A stretch of DNA of 64,000 nucleotides, taken from the NCBI RefSeq assembly GCF_022879575.1, contig NZ_CP084261.1, forward strand, positions 434,001 through 498,000. The letters are read 5' to 3'. Of the stretch, positions 27,299-36,396 are shown in pieces. Numbering within the stretch: position 1 is the first letter of the stretch; each line of letters begins with the position of its first letter. The notes beneath the pieces are model-generated. The model was not told the origin of the DNA, did not search any database, and saw only the letters and a program-made list of their open reading frames with translations. This DNA comes from Caballeronia sp. SL2Y3 (GTDB taxonomy: Bacteria; Pseudomonadota; Gammaproteobacteria; Burkholderiales; Burkholderiaceae). The position numbers were made by a program, and so were the translations under genes.

Positions 27299-29455
27299 AT
27301 GCTTGATTCAAGACCAAAAGAAATAGGCCGCGCGAGCAGCATCACTGTGCCTAAGGGCAACGATGTCTATGTACCGATTGGCCCCAACCGTCCGTGCGTC
27401 ACCATCCTCGTGCATGGCGTCAACGACCTGGCCGGCGTCTATGCCGACATCGAGCAAGGTCTATGCAGCGGACTCAACGAACGGCTAGATCTGCTTACAC
27501 CCGGTCCGCTGACGGGCGACAACCCTGGGAAGTTGCAGGCGGCCACCTACAGCCTGCCCACCGATGACGATGGCCAGGCACCCAATCCCGATGCGATCTA
27601 CTACCGTCGGAAGTTCGGCACCGCCCGAAGGGATGCGGATGGCATGTGCGGCATCGTGGTGCCGTTTTATTGGGGGTATCGCGAAGAAGAATCCGCCATT
27701 CAAAAGCACGAGCCGCACGGCGAGTGGCTCGATCGCCACGGCAACCGCCTGGACAAGGCCGGCACCAAGGAGGGTGGCCCGTTTGCCAACGCCACCACTA
27801 CGTTGCCCGACATGTGGGGCAACGGCTTCAACGGCAAGTTGTTCGGCTTCGTGTCAGTGGACCTGCTCGCGGGCACCGCCACTCACCCGTTGCTGCCAGC
27901 AGTGAACCGACGCTACATGGTGTTGGCCGCGCAGCGATTGGCCATGCTCATTCGCATCATCCGCAAGCGCTATCCGGACGACATCGTCAATGTCGTCGGG
28001 CACAGTCAGGGCACGATGGTGACCTTGCTGGCGAATGCGCTGCTTAAGGATGAAGGACAGCGGCCCATCGACGGCTTCGTCATGATGAACTCACCGTATA
28101 GCCTCGAGGAGCCGCTGAATGAAATGCTGCAAACCTATCATCATCAGCAAACCCGCGAGGCACGGCTGGCTACGCTCAGCGGCATTATCCAATACATCAC
28201 CGCACAGCCTAATGCTGCCGTCTCACTCACCGAGATGGCAGGCAACGACGTCAACAAGCGCGTGGGCGGGGCGAACTGGAACGGCGCGACCTGCCAGACC
28301 ACGATCAACGGTCAGTCCGTCACTGTCACCGAGCGCGACAACCGGGGCCTGGTCAGCCTGTACTTCACCCCGCAAGATCAGACCGTGGGACTGTCCAATG
28401 TGGAGGGCATCGGCTGGCAGGGCGTGCCCGATACGCGAAATGCCCAACCTGTGCTCTCGCAACTCGGAGCGCGCTTTTGCCAACGGATCTTCACTCTGAG
28501 GAAGCGAGACGGCAAGCCCGAGCAAGTCGGAGCGGAGAATGCAGAGTACAAATATGTCTTGTTGCGCAAGGGTGAAAAGACCTGGGAGGATACGGGTCTT
28601 GGCGGAACAGCCCGATTCGGGCGCGCCAGCTTTGCCGAAGGCCAAAGCGTTACGCTAAACTCTGCGAAGCTACCTTTGCCCGTGACGGCCGATTTTTCCA
28701 ACGGCACGAACGTCACGCAGCGTGATACGCCCAGCGGCGTCTATCAGGCCAAGCAAAAGCTCGACCCCATCGATGCGCGTATCGCGATCACACGCGAGAG
28801 TGGCTGGAAGCCGGGTGTATTCAAAGTTTATGATCTCTCGCAGGATGATCCGGCGTTTGCGCAAGGGTACAGCCCAGCCGATGTGCAGGATGCCTTGAAT
28901 GCCGGTAGAGAGCCACTGAACTTCACTCGCGTGCGGAGTGTCACGCCGCTTGGCGATGGCACGGTGCGCGTGACCCGCACCGAAACGCCGAGCGACGCAA
29001 TCAACCGTTGGCAGCACACGGAGGAGGCACTGTCGTTTCATTCTGCAATTCCAGCCAATCCGATACATAGCCAGCAAGTCCTCGCCTACGACGTGGCAAT
29101 TGGACCCACGCAAAGCGTGATGGACGAGGCGTTTTATGCTTATCTTTGCCGCGTTGCTGATTGGAGATTGGATTGGAAGAACACTCGAAGCGGAGGATAT
29201 GGGCAGAAATCTGTTGGCACAGATCTCCCTATGGAGGACGAACCTAGTCCAGCAGTTCTTTCGTTCTACGCTGAGGAACAACCAAACAACAAGGAACTAA
29301 TCGACGCCACAACGAGGTACCGACGTACAGGTAAGCCGCCTGAGCAGATGAACATCGACATGCCGAGCCTTATTGTCAGCCAAACCCTTGGCGAGCGGAT
29401 TCTAGGCAGGCGTCCGAAGTATGGAGGTACTCCGCCTGCGGGGGGCAAGGCATGA
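27299..29455 (+). CDS. tle3: Tle3-family type VI phospholipase effector, copy 2
   Basis: A 718-residue paralogue of the upstream lipase, with clear similarity along its length. It shares VHGVNDLAGVYADIE, a canonical GHSQG elbow with Ser236, ATTTLPDMWGNGFNGKLFG and LSFHSAIPANPIHSQQ. It differs from copy 1 in the N-terminal ~20 residues, in several internal loops and in the last ~60 residues, as expected for effector diversification. The GC content of the 3' third is lower. It starts 93 bp after the PAAR remnant and is followed by its own tla3 and the intact PAAR gene. Membrane phospholipid is the expected substrate, by family. Confidence 0.88.
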   Translation: MLDSRPKEIGRASSITVPKGNDVYVPIGPNRPCVTILVHGVNDLAGVYADIEQGLCSGLNERLDLLTPGPLTGDNPGKLQAATYSLPTDDDGQAPNPDAIYYRRKFGTARRDADGMCGIVVPFYWGYREEESAIQKHEPHGEWLDRHGNRLDKAGTKEGGPFANATTTLPDMWGNGFNGKLFGFVSVDLLAGTATHPLLPAVNRRYMVLAAQRLAMLIRIIRKRYPDDIVNVVGHSQGTMVTLLANALLKDEGQRPIDGFVMMNSPYSLEEPLNEMLQTYHHQQTREARLATLSGIIQYITAQPNAAVSLTEMAGNDVNKRVGGANWNGATCQTTINGQSVTVTERDNRGLVSLYFTPQDQTVGLSNVEGIGWQGVPDTRNAQPVLSQLGARFCQRIFTLRKRDGKPEQVGAENAEYKYVLLRKGEKTWEDTGLGGTARFGRASFAEGQSVTLNSAKLPLPVTADFSNGTNVTQRDTPSGVYQAKQKLDPIDARIAITRESGWKPGVFKVYDLSQDDPAFAQGYSPADVQDALNAGREPLNFTRVRSVTPLGDGTVRVTRTETPSDAINRWQHTEEALSFHSAIPANPIHSQQVLAYDVAIGPTQSVMDEAFYAYLCRVADWRLDWKNTRSGGYGQKSVGTDLPMEDEPSPAVLSFYAEEQPNNKELIDATTRYRRTGKPPEQMNIDMPSLIVSQTLGERILGRRPKYGGTPPAGGKA

Positions 29456-29517
29456 GCATCCGTTGCTATCAGGATGTCAACTGAGCGCGAGCGCTATGTT
29501 TGTACGTGCGTGCAGTC

Positions 29518-31089
29518 ATGCCTTCGGACATCACCTCTGAAACGCCTGCTACCTCTCACCTATCGGTCATACCCTTTCCTACTATTTCGGCCGCGAAAGC
29601 TATCTCCATGCGCAACTCACCTCTTTATCAAGCGCCCGCTGACACGTCACGTATAGAAACATTGGAAATATTCAGCATCGGTCTAAGCGTGGACGTTTTC
29701 CGCCAAGGTCAAGCGTGGGGAGCACTACAGCAGCAGAATGCAGTGCAATCTAATAGTCTTCTCGTGCGCTCCATTTTGCCGATGGATCCAACGCGATACC
29801 CCACCCAGGCTGACGACAAGGACTTAGCATACGACAAACGAGAACTTGATGCGTTGGAGCTAGGACTACGTGATTTCCCGGAAATATGGCCTATTCCTAC
29901 GGTAACTGTGGTGCGCAGTTGGACCCCGGATATTCCCGATCCCCGCGTGCCGATTGCGATGACTCGGGAGATGCTAGCTGGCTTGGTCAACGATTTGCGT
30001 CCCGACGCAGGCTTACACTGGCACCGCATTCGCAACGTGTCCAACGGCGTCGTGTGCAACGACACGCCCGAGTTCATCCTTGAGAACGTTTTCCAATTGT
30101 TCGAACGTAGTCCGGACCTGCCAGCGATCTTGATCTACGCAGACGAAGGCCACAACATGGCACTCGCACTCGCCAGCAAGGACAAAAAAACGTGGCCGAT
30201 CGGACAAGCTAACGGCCCGCGCTTGCCCGGCGAGCTTACCGACAGCATGGTAGCCCTAGTAGTCGGTCGTCCCGAGCGCGTGAATTGGTTGCGCTATTAC
30301 GCTCCGTACACTAAGCCGAACAAGAATCCCATCGACCCGCAGTTCAACGGCTGGGCCCGTCAGCCCCCGCAGGCATTCGTCGCGTCTCCCTTCATTCCCG
30401 AGCCGTGGACCCAACGCGCCTTCGAGCAGTGGGACGCGCTCAAGACTCTTGCTGTGATCCATCGCCCCGTCACGGTTTCGCTGGACAACCCTGCGCAGCC
30501 CGGCACACGGCTAAAGAACGATGCGCTGACCAATGCATTGGCAAACGGCTGGAAGAGTGCGACGGCAAACATCACTCCGGCCCCTTCGCGCGTTTTCTAC
30601 GACGCTGGACAGAAACCCGTAGTGCCCCCGCTAGCCCAACTCATGCCCGCGCTGAAGGCAGCCGGCAGCCCGCTCGATCTACTCGAATCGAAGGAAAGCT
30701 ACGACCTGACCCAGCGACTGGGCGACACGGGTGCGGCTTCGCCGTTCGTCGGCATTGCGCTCGCCACCATGGCGACCTATCTGAATGCCGATACCAGCGT
30801 GGTCGTGCCGCTGCGCCGCGCCGATCAGGCCACCCTGATCACGATAACGTCGCCTACGCCGGGTAAAAAGCCAAGCGCCGACCCCTTCGGCGTCAAATTG
30901 CTGCCGCAGACGGCCAGCAGCGACGCGCCTTCGGCCATCATGCAACCGCAGCAGGCTACGGTGCTGCCGCCGCTGCCGACCACCCGGCCGTTCATCGCCC
31001 GCAGCGCGGAGCAGATGCTTCGCGAGCAACGCATGTTGGACGACTTCATCGCCGGAGGCGATGGAAGCGATCCGGTGGATCGCGGCTAG
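29518..31089 (+). CDS. tla3: Tla3-like (DUF2875) lipase adaptor protein, copy 2, without signal
   Basis: A DUF2875 protein of 523 residues from ATG 29518 (TTG 29500 is an alternative; neither has a good ribosome site). The N-terminal half is diverged from copy 1 (IETLEIFSIGLSVDVFRQGQAW, IWPIPTVTVVRSWTPD, RPDAGLHWHRI), while the last 154 residues are nearly identical. It lacks the hydrophobic N-terminal segment of copy 1, and an in-frame TGA at 29482 blocks a longer start. It is therefore predicted cytosolic, as expected for an adaptor that delivers Tle3 to VgrG. A PAAR gene follows by 85 bp. Confidence 0.8.
   Translation: MPSDITSETPATSHLSVIPFPTISAAKAISMRNSPLYQAPADTSRIETLEIFSIGLSVDVFRQGQAWGALQQQNAVQSNSLLVRSILPMDPTRYPTQADDKDLAYDKRELDALELGLRDFPEIWPIPTVTVVRSWTPDIPDPRVPIAMTREMLAGLVNDLRPDAGLHWHRIRNVSNGVVCNDTPEFILENVFQLFERSPDLPAILIYADEGHNMALALASKDKKTWPIGQANGPRLPGELTDSMVALVVGRPERVNWLRYYAPYTKPNKNPIDPQFNGWARQPPQAFVASPFIPEPWTQRAFEQWDALKTLAVIHRPVTVSLDNPAQPGTRLKNDALTNALANGWKSATANITPAPSRVFYDAGQKPVVPPLAQLMPALKAAGSPLDLLESKESYDLTQRLGDTGAASPFVGIALATMATYLNADTSVVVPLRRADQATLITITSPTPGKKPSADPFGVKLLPQTASSDAPSAIMQPQQATVLPPLPTTRPFIARSAEQMLREQRMLDDFIAGGDGSDPVDRG
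30628..31089 (+). repeat. direct repeat, right copy (3' part of tla3 copy 2)
   Basis: This is the partner of 26561-27022 at a fixed offset of 4067 bp. Substitutions are few and mostly synonymous (for example CTGCTCGAA against CTACTCGAA). Downstream homology continues more weakly through the spacer into the PAAR start. Confidence 0.85.
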
Positions 31090-31174
31090 TTGGGCGTCGT
31101 CCGATATGTCGCGTTCGACCGGCGACATATCGGACCGCCTTCGAATCAAGTGCAAAGCATTAAAGGAGGCTCTA

Positions 31175-31432
31175 ATGCAATTTTCTGGCAAGCGTCCCAT
31201 TCGCGTGGGTGATTCGACGACCCATGGCGGCATCGTGCTGCCCACCTCGCACGAGTTCAGCATTTTCGGGCGGCAAGTCGTCACCATAGGAGATCGCGTG
31301 ATGTGCCCCAACTGCGGAATCACCAGTATCGTGGAAGGGGACACACAATCGCTTCTAGATGGCGCAAACATCGCGCTGCACGGTCATCGCACAAGTTGCG
31401 GCGCTTCCTTGATTTCTAGCTTGGCGGGGTGA
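31175..31432 (+). CDS. PAAR-domain type VI spike protein
   Basis: An 85-residue PAAR protein that would cap the VgrG trimer as a zinc-bound cone. The N-terminal KRPIRVGDSTTHGGIVL and central RVMCPNCGITSIVEGD carry the fold, and CPNC with ALHGHRTSCGA supplies the metal ligands. Strong ribosome site: AAAGGAGGC ends 4-5 nt before ATG. The small size means no fused effector domain. It closes the second tle3-tla3 module and is followed directly by an inverted repeat that may end the operon. Confidence 0.9.
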   Translation: MQFSGKRPIRVGDSTTHGGIVLPTSHEFSIFGRQVVTIGDRVMCPNCGITSIVEGDTQSLLDGANIALHGHRTSCGASLISSLAG

Positions 31433-31477
31433 GTCGGCTCTCGCGTTCGTGATTGATAAACCCACGAACGAGCCGAC
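31433..31477 (+). terminator. inverted repeat after the type VI operon, possible terminator
   Basis: GTCGGCT (31433-31439) plus CGTTCGTG (31444-31451) pair with CACGAACG (31463-31470) plus AGCCGAC (31471-31477), giving 15 bp with a 4-base bulge and an 11-base loop. No T-tract follows, so it may be a transcript-stabilising hairpin or a Rho-linked end instead. Confidence 0.45.
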
Positions 31478-32222
31478 TGCGAAAGAGCGTTTGTTATCTA
31501 AGTAACAATAGGTGGAGGGCGTCGCAATTCCGGCGCAGACAGAAAACTGCTTCGCTGCTGCCGCGCGGCAATCCACGAGCGACGTGTCGTTCTACGGACA
31601 CTGTCGTCTTCGCGCATCCGTCCGTTATGCATCGTCGCCGCTGGTAGCGCCCCGACCACCTCGCCAGGTTTGAGGGCGGCATCTGTTCGCGGCTTTGGAG
31701 TGAGCCTTATACGTCCCCCAATCACGACAGGTACGTGCGCACGTTCAGCGCAGGTCCTCTCTTGCAGGGTACTCCGCCTGTCCGTTTGGTTCTACCGATA
31801 GACGTCACCCGAAGCGAGGTTCCCACTCGATCCAAAGCGCCATTCGCGCGCCGAAAACCCGAGGTCAGCACGAGTTTCCTCGACTCGCGCTGACCCGTTC
31901 TCGCTGCTCCCTTCTCACCCAACGCTGCCTCTTGCCAAGCGAAAGGCAGCTTACATATCGTTTCGTCAATCATTCAAGACGACTTACTAATTAAGAATTC
32001 TCGGGTGTCTTTCGAACTCGATTGATTGGAAAATTCCGCCCGGGTGCTTTCAACTGGACGGGCTAAAAATAAACCGAGGGCCACGCCGTCGCGGGCCTAC
32101 GCAGTCTCGGCCACAGGGGAATGCACTTGTCCGGCGTCAAGGGGAGCGGGCGCTGCTGCCGTATCGGTGCAGCGCCGCGCTCGAAACTGGATCCCACTTT
32201 TTTAATTGCTTGGAGTTTCAAA
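31478..32222. other. spacer between type VI island and fimbrial operon
   Basis: About 745 bp without a recognised gene. A minus-strand frame at 31722-31973 (83 codons) and another at 31498-31725 (75 codons) are open but show no family, no convincing ribosome site and odd composition. GC content falls near 31975-32070 (TTACTAATTAAGAATTC), a likely promoter area for the pilin gene. No inverted repeats of the kind used in invertible fimbrial promoters were seen. Confidence 0.5.
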
Positions 32223-32768
32223 ATGAAGAAGTCCTTAATCTCGGCTCTCATCGCTGGCCTGTTGAGCGTGGCTGCCGGCGGCGCGTTCGCGTCCGATGGA
32301 ACCATCACGTTCAACGGCGCGCTCACGGCCGCCACCTGCACGATCAACGGCAACGGCACCTCGTCGAAGGACTTCACGGTCACGCTGCCGACCGTATCCA
32401 CCTCGACGCTGACCGCAGCGGGCCAGACGGCGGGCACCACGTCGTACAGCATCGCGCTCTCCGCATGCTCGCCGGTCACGAGCACGAGCAAGGCATCGGT
32501 GTTCTATGAAGCAGGCACCACGGTCGATCCTTCCGATGGCCGTCTGCTCGTGGCTGCCGGCGGCGCGGGCAACGTCAAGCTGGAACTGCTGAACCAGGAC
32601 GGATCGCAGATCAAGGCTGGCTACTCGAGCGACCTGCAGAACTCGAAGCCGGCGTCCATCGCGTCGGGCGCGGCAACGCTGTTCTACGACGTGCGCTACT
32701 ACGCCACCGGCGCGACGTCCGCAGGTCCGGCGAACTCGTCGGTCGTGTACAGCATCGACTACCAATAA
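32223..32768 (+). CDS. major fimbrial subunit, chaperone-usher type
   Basis: A 181-residue pilin with a signal peptide (MKKSLISALIAGLLSVAAG, cleavage near AFA-SDG). The mature protein starts with a donor strand (GTITFNGALTAATCTING), has the pilin disulphide pair (ATCTI and LSACSPV), and ends with the chaperone-recognised strand motif SSVVYSIDYQ with the penultimate tyrosine. Ribosome site TTGGAG. It is the first gene of the operon, as expected for the most abundant subunit. Receptor-binding is assigned to the later adhesin-like gene. Confidence 0.9.
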   Translation: MKKSLISALIAGLLSVAAGGAFASDGTITFNGALTAATCTINGNGTSSKDFTVTLPTVSTSTLTAAGQTAGTTSYSIALSACSPVTSTSKASVFYEAGTTVDPSDGRLLVAAGGAGNVKLELLNQDGSQIKAGYSSDLQNSKPASIASGAATLFYDVRYYATGATSAGPANSSVVYSIDYQ

Positions 32769-32783
32769 GCGGTGTCGTGACAG

Positions 32784-32843
32784 CGGACCATTCGCTTCGC
32801 ACATTCGCGAATGGTCCGGTGCAAGGGCGGGCGCAAGCCCGCC
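32784..32843 (+). promoter_or_regulatory. double hairpin between pilin and chaperone genes
   Basis: Hairpin one: CGGACCATTCGC (32784-32795) pairs perfectly with 32807-32818. Hairpin two: GGCGGGC (32826-32832), GCAA loop, GCCCGCC (32837-32843), followed by TCTCCTT. In fimbrial operons such structures protect pilin mRNA or attenuate readthrough so that pilin exceeds usher and chaperone. Confidence 0.65.
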
Positions 32844-32885
32844 TCTCCTTGATATCGTGCTTCGCTTGGGCGCTTCTTCGTCACT

Positions 32886-33629
32886 ATGAAACTGTTTAGC
32901 CGACTCGCATCCGTCGCGGTGCTCCTCGCCGCGATCCAGGGCTTCGCCCCGCAGGCCCGTGCTTCGGTGGTCATCGCCGGTACGCGCGTGGTGTATAACC
33001 AGAGCGATTCCGAAGTCACCGTCAAGCTGACCAACAACGGCAAGCTCCCCGGTCTCACGAAGGTCTGGATCGACAAGGGCGATGCCGACGCCAAGCCGGA
33101 TACGATCGACGTGCCGTTCACCATCACCCCGCCGATGATGCGTATCGATCCGGGCAAGTCGCAGACGCTGCGCATCATGTCGACCGGCGAGCCTCTGCCC
33201 GGCGACGCCGAATCCGTCCTTTATCTCAACGTGCTGGAAGTGCCGCCCAAGCCAACAGGCGATGAAGCGAGCGCCAATCAGCTGCAACTCGCGTTCCGTA
33301 CGCGCATCAAGTTCTTCTATCGCCCGACGGGGCTGAAGGGGCAGGCGAGCGACGCGCCCGAAGCCATTGTGTGGCATCTGAAGCGCGAAGGCGGCAAGAA
33401 CACGCTGGTGGCCGATAACCCCACGCAGTATCACGTATCGTTCGACCGCATCGACCTCACCGATGGCGTGCATACGGCGCAATTCACCGACGGCGGCATG
33501 GTCGGACCAGGCCAGAGCCGCGCGTTCCCGCTCAAGGGCGAGCTTCCCGCTGCCGGCGCGAAGGTGCGCTATACCGCGATCAACGACTACGGCGGCCCGC
33601 AGGCCGGTGACGCCACGCTCGCGCCCTGA
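32886..33629 (+). CDS. periplasmic fimbrial chaperone (PapD/FimC type)
   Basis: A 247-residue chaperone with a signal peptide (MKLFSRLASVAVLLAAIQGF, ending ARA). It has two immunoglobulin-like domains: VVIAGTRVVYNQSDSEVTVKL, FTITPPMMRIDPGKSQTLRIM and the family signature ESVLYLNVLEVPPKP. RTRIKFFYRP marks the second domain, with the basic residue used to anchor subunit C-termini. It folds and caps pilins before handing them to the usher. It is 117 bp after the pilin gene and 141 bp before the usher gene. Confidence 0.93.
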   Translation: MKLFSRLASVAVLLAAIQGFAPQARASVVIAGTRVVYNQSDSEVTVKLTNNGKLPGLTKVWIDKGDADAKPDTIDVPFTITPPMMRIDPGKSQTLRIMSTGEPLPGDAESVLYLNVLEVPPKPTGDEASANQLQLAFRTRIKFFYRPTGLKGQASDAPEAIVWHLKREGGKNTLVADNPTQYHVSFDRIDLTDGVHTAQFTDGGMVGPGQSRAFPLKGELPAAGAKVRYTAINDYGGPQAGDATLAP

Positions 33630-33770
33630 CCGGCGGCATCCCGACAGTCCCGAGCCGGCTGCCCGACGCCCGCGCCGTCGCGCGCCGCAATGACCCCGTG
33701 AAGATGCACTAGCGCGCATGCCCTTGCGGCATGCCCGGGATCGCTGTGCCCGTATATTTCGGATAACTGA

Positions 33771-36362
33771 ATGAAAACGCACTACTGCAGCGCCCATCTG
33801 TCCGGCGCGCGATTAAGACCTGTCACGCTGTTCACGCTCCAGGCTCTGGCCGCCATGGGCGTAAGCGCGCACGCCTGGGCGGACGCTTCTGCGCAGCCCG
33901 CAGCCGTCGAATTCAACGAGCAGTTTCTCGATTCCGGCGGCGGCCAGAAGCTGGACATCTCACGCTTCAATCACGGGCAGCCGGTCCTGCCCGGCACGTA
34001 TCGCGCCGATACATACGTCAACAACGTATGGCGCGGCAAGTTCAGCGTCGATGTGCGCGACTCCACGGAGCACCCGGGTGTGGTGCAACCATGCGTGACG
34101 GCGGATCTGCTCGAACGCTTCGGTGTCGATTTGCGCAAGCTCTCGCCCGAAGCCGCCGCGAAGCTGGAAGCGGCCGGCAATGCGTGCCTGACGCTGCCCG
34201 AACTGATCCCGGGCGCGATCGCCACGTTCGACGGCGGGGAGCAGCGTCTCGATGTGAGCGTGCCGCAAATCGCGATGAACAGCAGGGCGCGCGGCTATGT
34301 CGATCCGAAGTATTGGGACGACGGCATCAACGCGGGCACGTTCCAGTACAACGCGAACGTGTATCACAGCTCCGCGGGCGGTTTCGACAACAATTCGGCC
34401 TACCTCGGGCTGATCGGCGGCATCAATCTTGGTCCGTGGCGTTTCCGCTATCAGGGCAACGTCACGCACAACAGCATCAGCGGCTCGCATTATCAAAGCG
34501 TGCAGACGTATGCGCAGCGTGCGTTCAAGGACATCAAGAGCCAGTTCACGGTTGGCGACACCTTCACGGACGGCGCGCTGTTCGACAGCTTCGGCTTACG
34601 CGGCGCGACGCTCGGCACCGACGACCGCATGTTCCCGGAGTCGCAGCGCGGCTACGCGCCGGTGGTGCATGGCATCGCCAATAGCAATGCCCGCGTGCAG
34701 GTCAGGCAGAACGGCAACATCATCTACGAGACGACGGTCGCGCCGGGCGCGTTCGAGATCGACGACCTGTATCCGACGGGCTACGGCGGCAATCTCGATG
34801 TGATCGTCACCGAGGCCGACGGCACTCAGCACATCTCGACGGTTCCGTACGCGGCGGCGGTGAATGCGCTGCGGCCGGGCGTCACGCGCTATAGCGCGAG
34901 CATCGGCGAGTATCGCGATCCGAACATCAATATTCATCCGTTCGTTTCGCAGTTCACGCTGCAGCGGGGCATCAGCAATCTGGTGACGCTGTACGGCGGC
35001 GTGAGCGCGGCGGACATGTACTTCTCGACGATGATCGGCACCGCGCTCAATACGAGCGTCGGCGCGTTCGGTCTCGACGTGACGCAGGCGAGCGCGAGCT
35101 TCAAGGGCTACGGCACGCGCAACGGCGCGAGCGTGCGACTCAGCTATTCGCGCCTGTTCGAGCCGACGAATACGAATATCGCCATTGCCGCGTATCGCTA
35201 TTCGACGAGCGGCTTCTTCTCGCTGCCCGACGCGATGATGATGCGTCAGCTGAACGCCGAGCATCAACTCGGTCTCATGACCGCGCTGCAAAAGTCGCGC
35301 GTGCAGTTCACGCTGAATCAGAGCATCGGCGAGGGCGCGCGGTACGGCTCGCTCTATGCGATGGGTTCGTTCCAGACGTACTGGAACCGCTCCAGTCACG
35401 ATACGCAGCTGCAAATCGGCTACACCAACAGCTGGAAGCGCATGACCTACGGCGCGTCGTTCGTGCGGCAGTTCCAGGTGAACACGAACCGGTGGGACAA
35501 CCGCATCATGCTGAACATGTCCATCCCGCTGGGATTCGGGGCGCACGCGCCGCAGTCGACCACCAATTTCCAGCACGACACCAGCAACGGCAGCTCGACC
35601 ATCCAGCAATCGGTCACGGGCACGCTCGGCGTCGACAATGCATTCAGCTACGGCATCAACGCGAACTTCAACGACGGCGGCAGTCACGCCAGCAGTTCGG
35701 CGAGCGCGGGCGGCAACGTCGGTTATGTCGCGCCGTTTGCGATGCTTACCGCGAATGCGAGCACGGGCCGCAACTTCTCGCAGGTCGGCGCGGGCATGTC
35801 GGGCGGCGTGGTGGCATGGCGCGACGGCGTCGCATTCACGCCGAACATGGGCGATACGGTCGCTGTCGTCGAAGCGAGCGATGCGGCCGGCGCACGACTT
35901 GCCAACGGTGCGGGCTTGCGCGTGGACCGGTGGGGACACGCCGTCGTCTCGGGCATGCAGCCGTATTCGAACAACGACATCGAACTGGACCCGAAGGGCT
36001 TGCCGATCAACATCGCGCTGAAGTCGACCGTGCAGCGAACGGCGCCGACTGCGGGCGCCGTGGTGCGCCTCAAGTTCGAGACGGAGAACATGGGCAAGCC
36101 AGCGGTCATGCGCGTCTCGCAGGCGGACGGCCAGCCGTTGCCGTTCGGCTCCGAAGTGTTCGACGCCGAGAATCGCAACGTCGGCACGGTGGCGCAGGGC
36201 AGCCGCATCATCGCGACCGGTTTGAAGTCCGACGCCGGCACGCTGAACGTGAAGTGGGGCGAAGCGCCCGAGCAGCGTTGCGTGGTGCGCTATCAGTTGC
36301 CCGCGGTGACGGATGCCTCGAAACCGAACTCCATCAGCATATCGGACGCTGTCTGTCAGTGA
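33771..36362 (+). CDS. fimbrial outer-membrane usher (PapC/FimD type)
   Basis: An 863-residue usher. After a signal region (ending AHAWA) comes the periplasmic N-domain (VEFNEQFLDSGGGQKLDISRFNHGQPVLPGTYRADTYVNN is its start). A 24-strand barrel with its plug follows (FTVGDTFTDGALFDSFGLRGATLGTDDRM, GYAPVVHGIANSNARVQVRQNG, LYPTGYGGNLDVIVTEADG), and the C-domains carry GAVVRLKFET and PLPFGSEV. It forms the pore for pilus assembly and secretion. The length is normal for the family. The gene lies 34 bp before the adhesin-like gene. Confidence 0.95.
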   Translation: MKTHYCSAHLSGARLRPVTLFTLQALAAMGVSAHAWADASAQPAAVEFNEQFLDSGGGQKLDISRFNHGQPVLPGTYRADTYVNNVWRGKFSVDVRDSTEHPGVVQPCVTADLLERFGVDLRKLSPEAAAKLEAAGNACLTLPELIPGAIATFDGGEQRLDVSVPQIAMNSRARGYVDPKYWDDGINAGTFQYNANVYHSSAGGFDNNSAYLGLIGGINLGPWRFRYQGNVTHNSISGSHYQSVQTYAQRAFKDIKSQFTVGDTFTDGALFDSFGLRGATLGTDDRMFPESQRGYAPVVHGIANSNARVQVRQNGNIIYETTVAPGAFEIDDLYPTGYGGNLDVIVTEADGTQHISTVPYAAAVNALRPGVTRYSASIGEYRDPNINIHPFVSQFTLQRGISNLVTLYGGVSAADMYFSTMIGTALNTSVGAFGLDVTQASASFKGYGTRNGASVRLSYSRLFEPTNTNIAIAAYRYSTSGFFSLPDAMMMRQLNAEHQLGLMTALQKSRVQFTLNQSIGEGARYGSLYAMGSFQTYWNRSSHDTQLQIGYTNSWKRMTYGASFVRQFQVNTNRWDNRIMLNMSIPLGFGAHAPQSTTNFQHDTSNGSSTIQQSVTGTLGVDNAFSYGINANFNDGGSHASSSASAGGNVGYVAPFAMLTANASTGRNFSQVGAGMSGGVVAWRDGVAFTPNMGDTVAVVEASDAAGARLANGAGLRVDRWGHAVVSGMQPYSNNDIELDPKGLPINIALKSTVQRTAPTAGAVVRLKFETENMGKPAVMRVSQADGQPLPFGSEVFDAENRNVGTVAQGSRIIATGLKSDAGTLNVKWGEAPEQRCVVRYQLPAVTDASKPNSISISDAVCQ

Positions 36363-36396
36363 GCGCCGTTCACATTCATTGAGTCAGGAAACCAGA

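Noticed and set aside
31722..31973. 83-codon minus-strand frame after the PAAR gene
   Set aside because: It begins with a plausible ATG but has no recognisable domain or strong ribosome site; kept only as part of the spacer note.
31478..32222. Transposon or invertible promoter before the fimbrial operon
   Set aside because: No transposase, no paired terminal repeats and no recombinase gene nearby.
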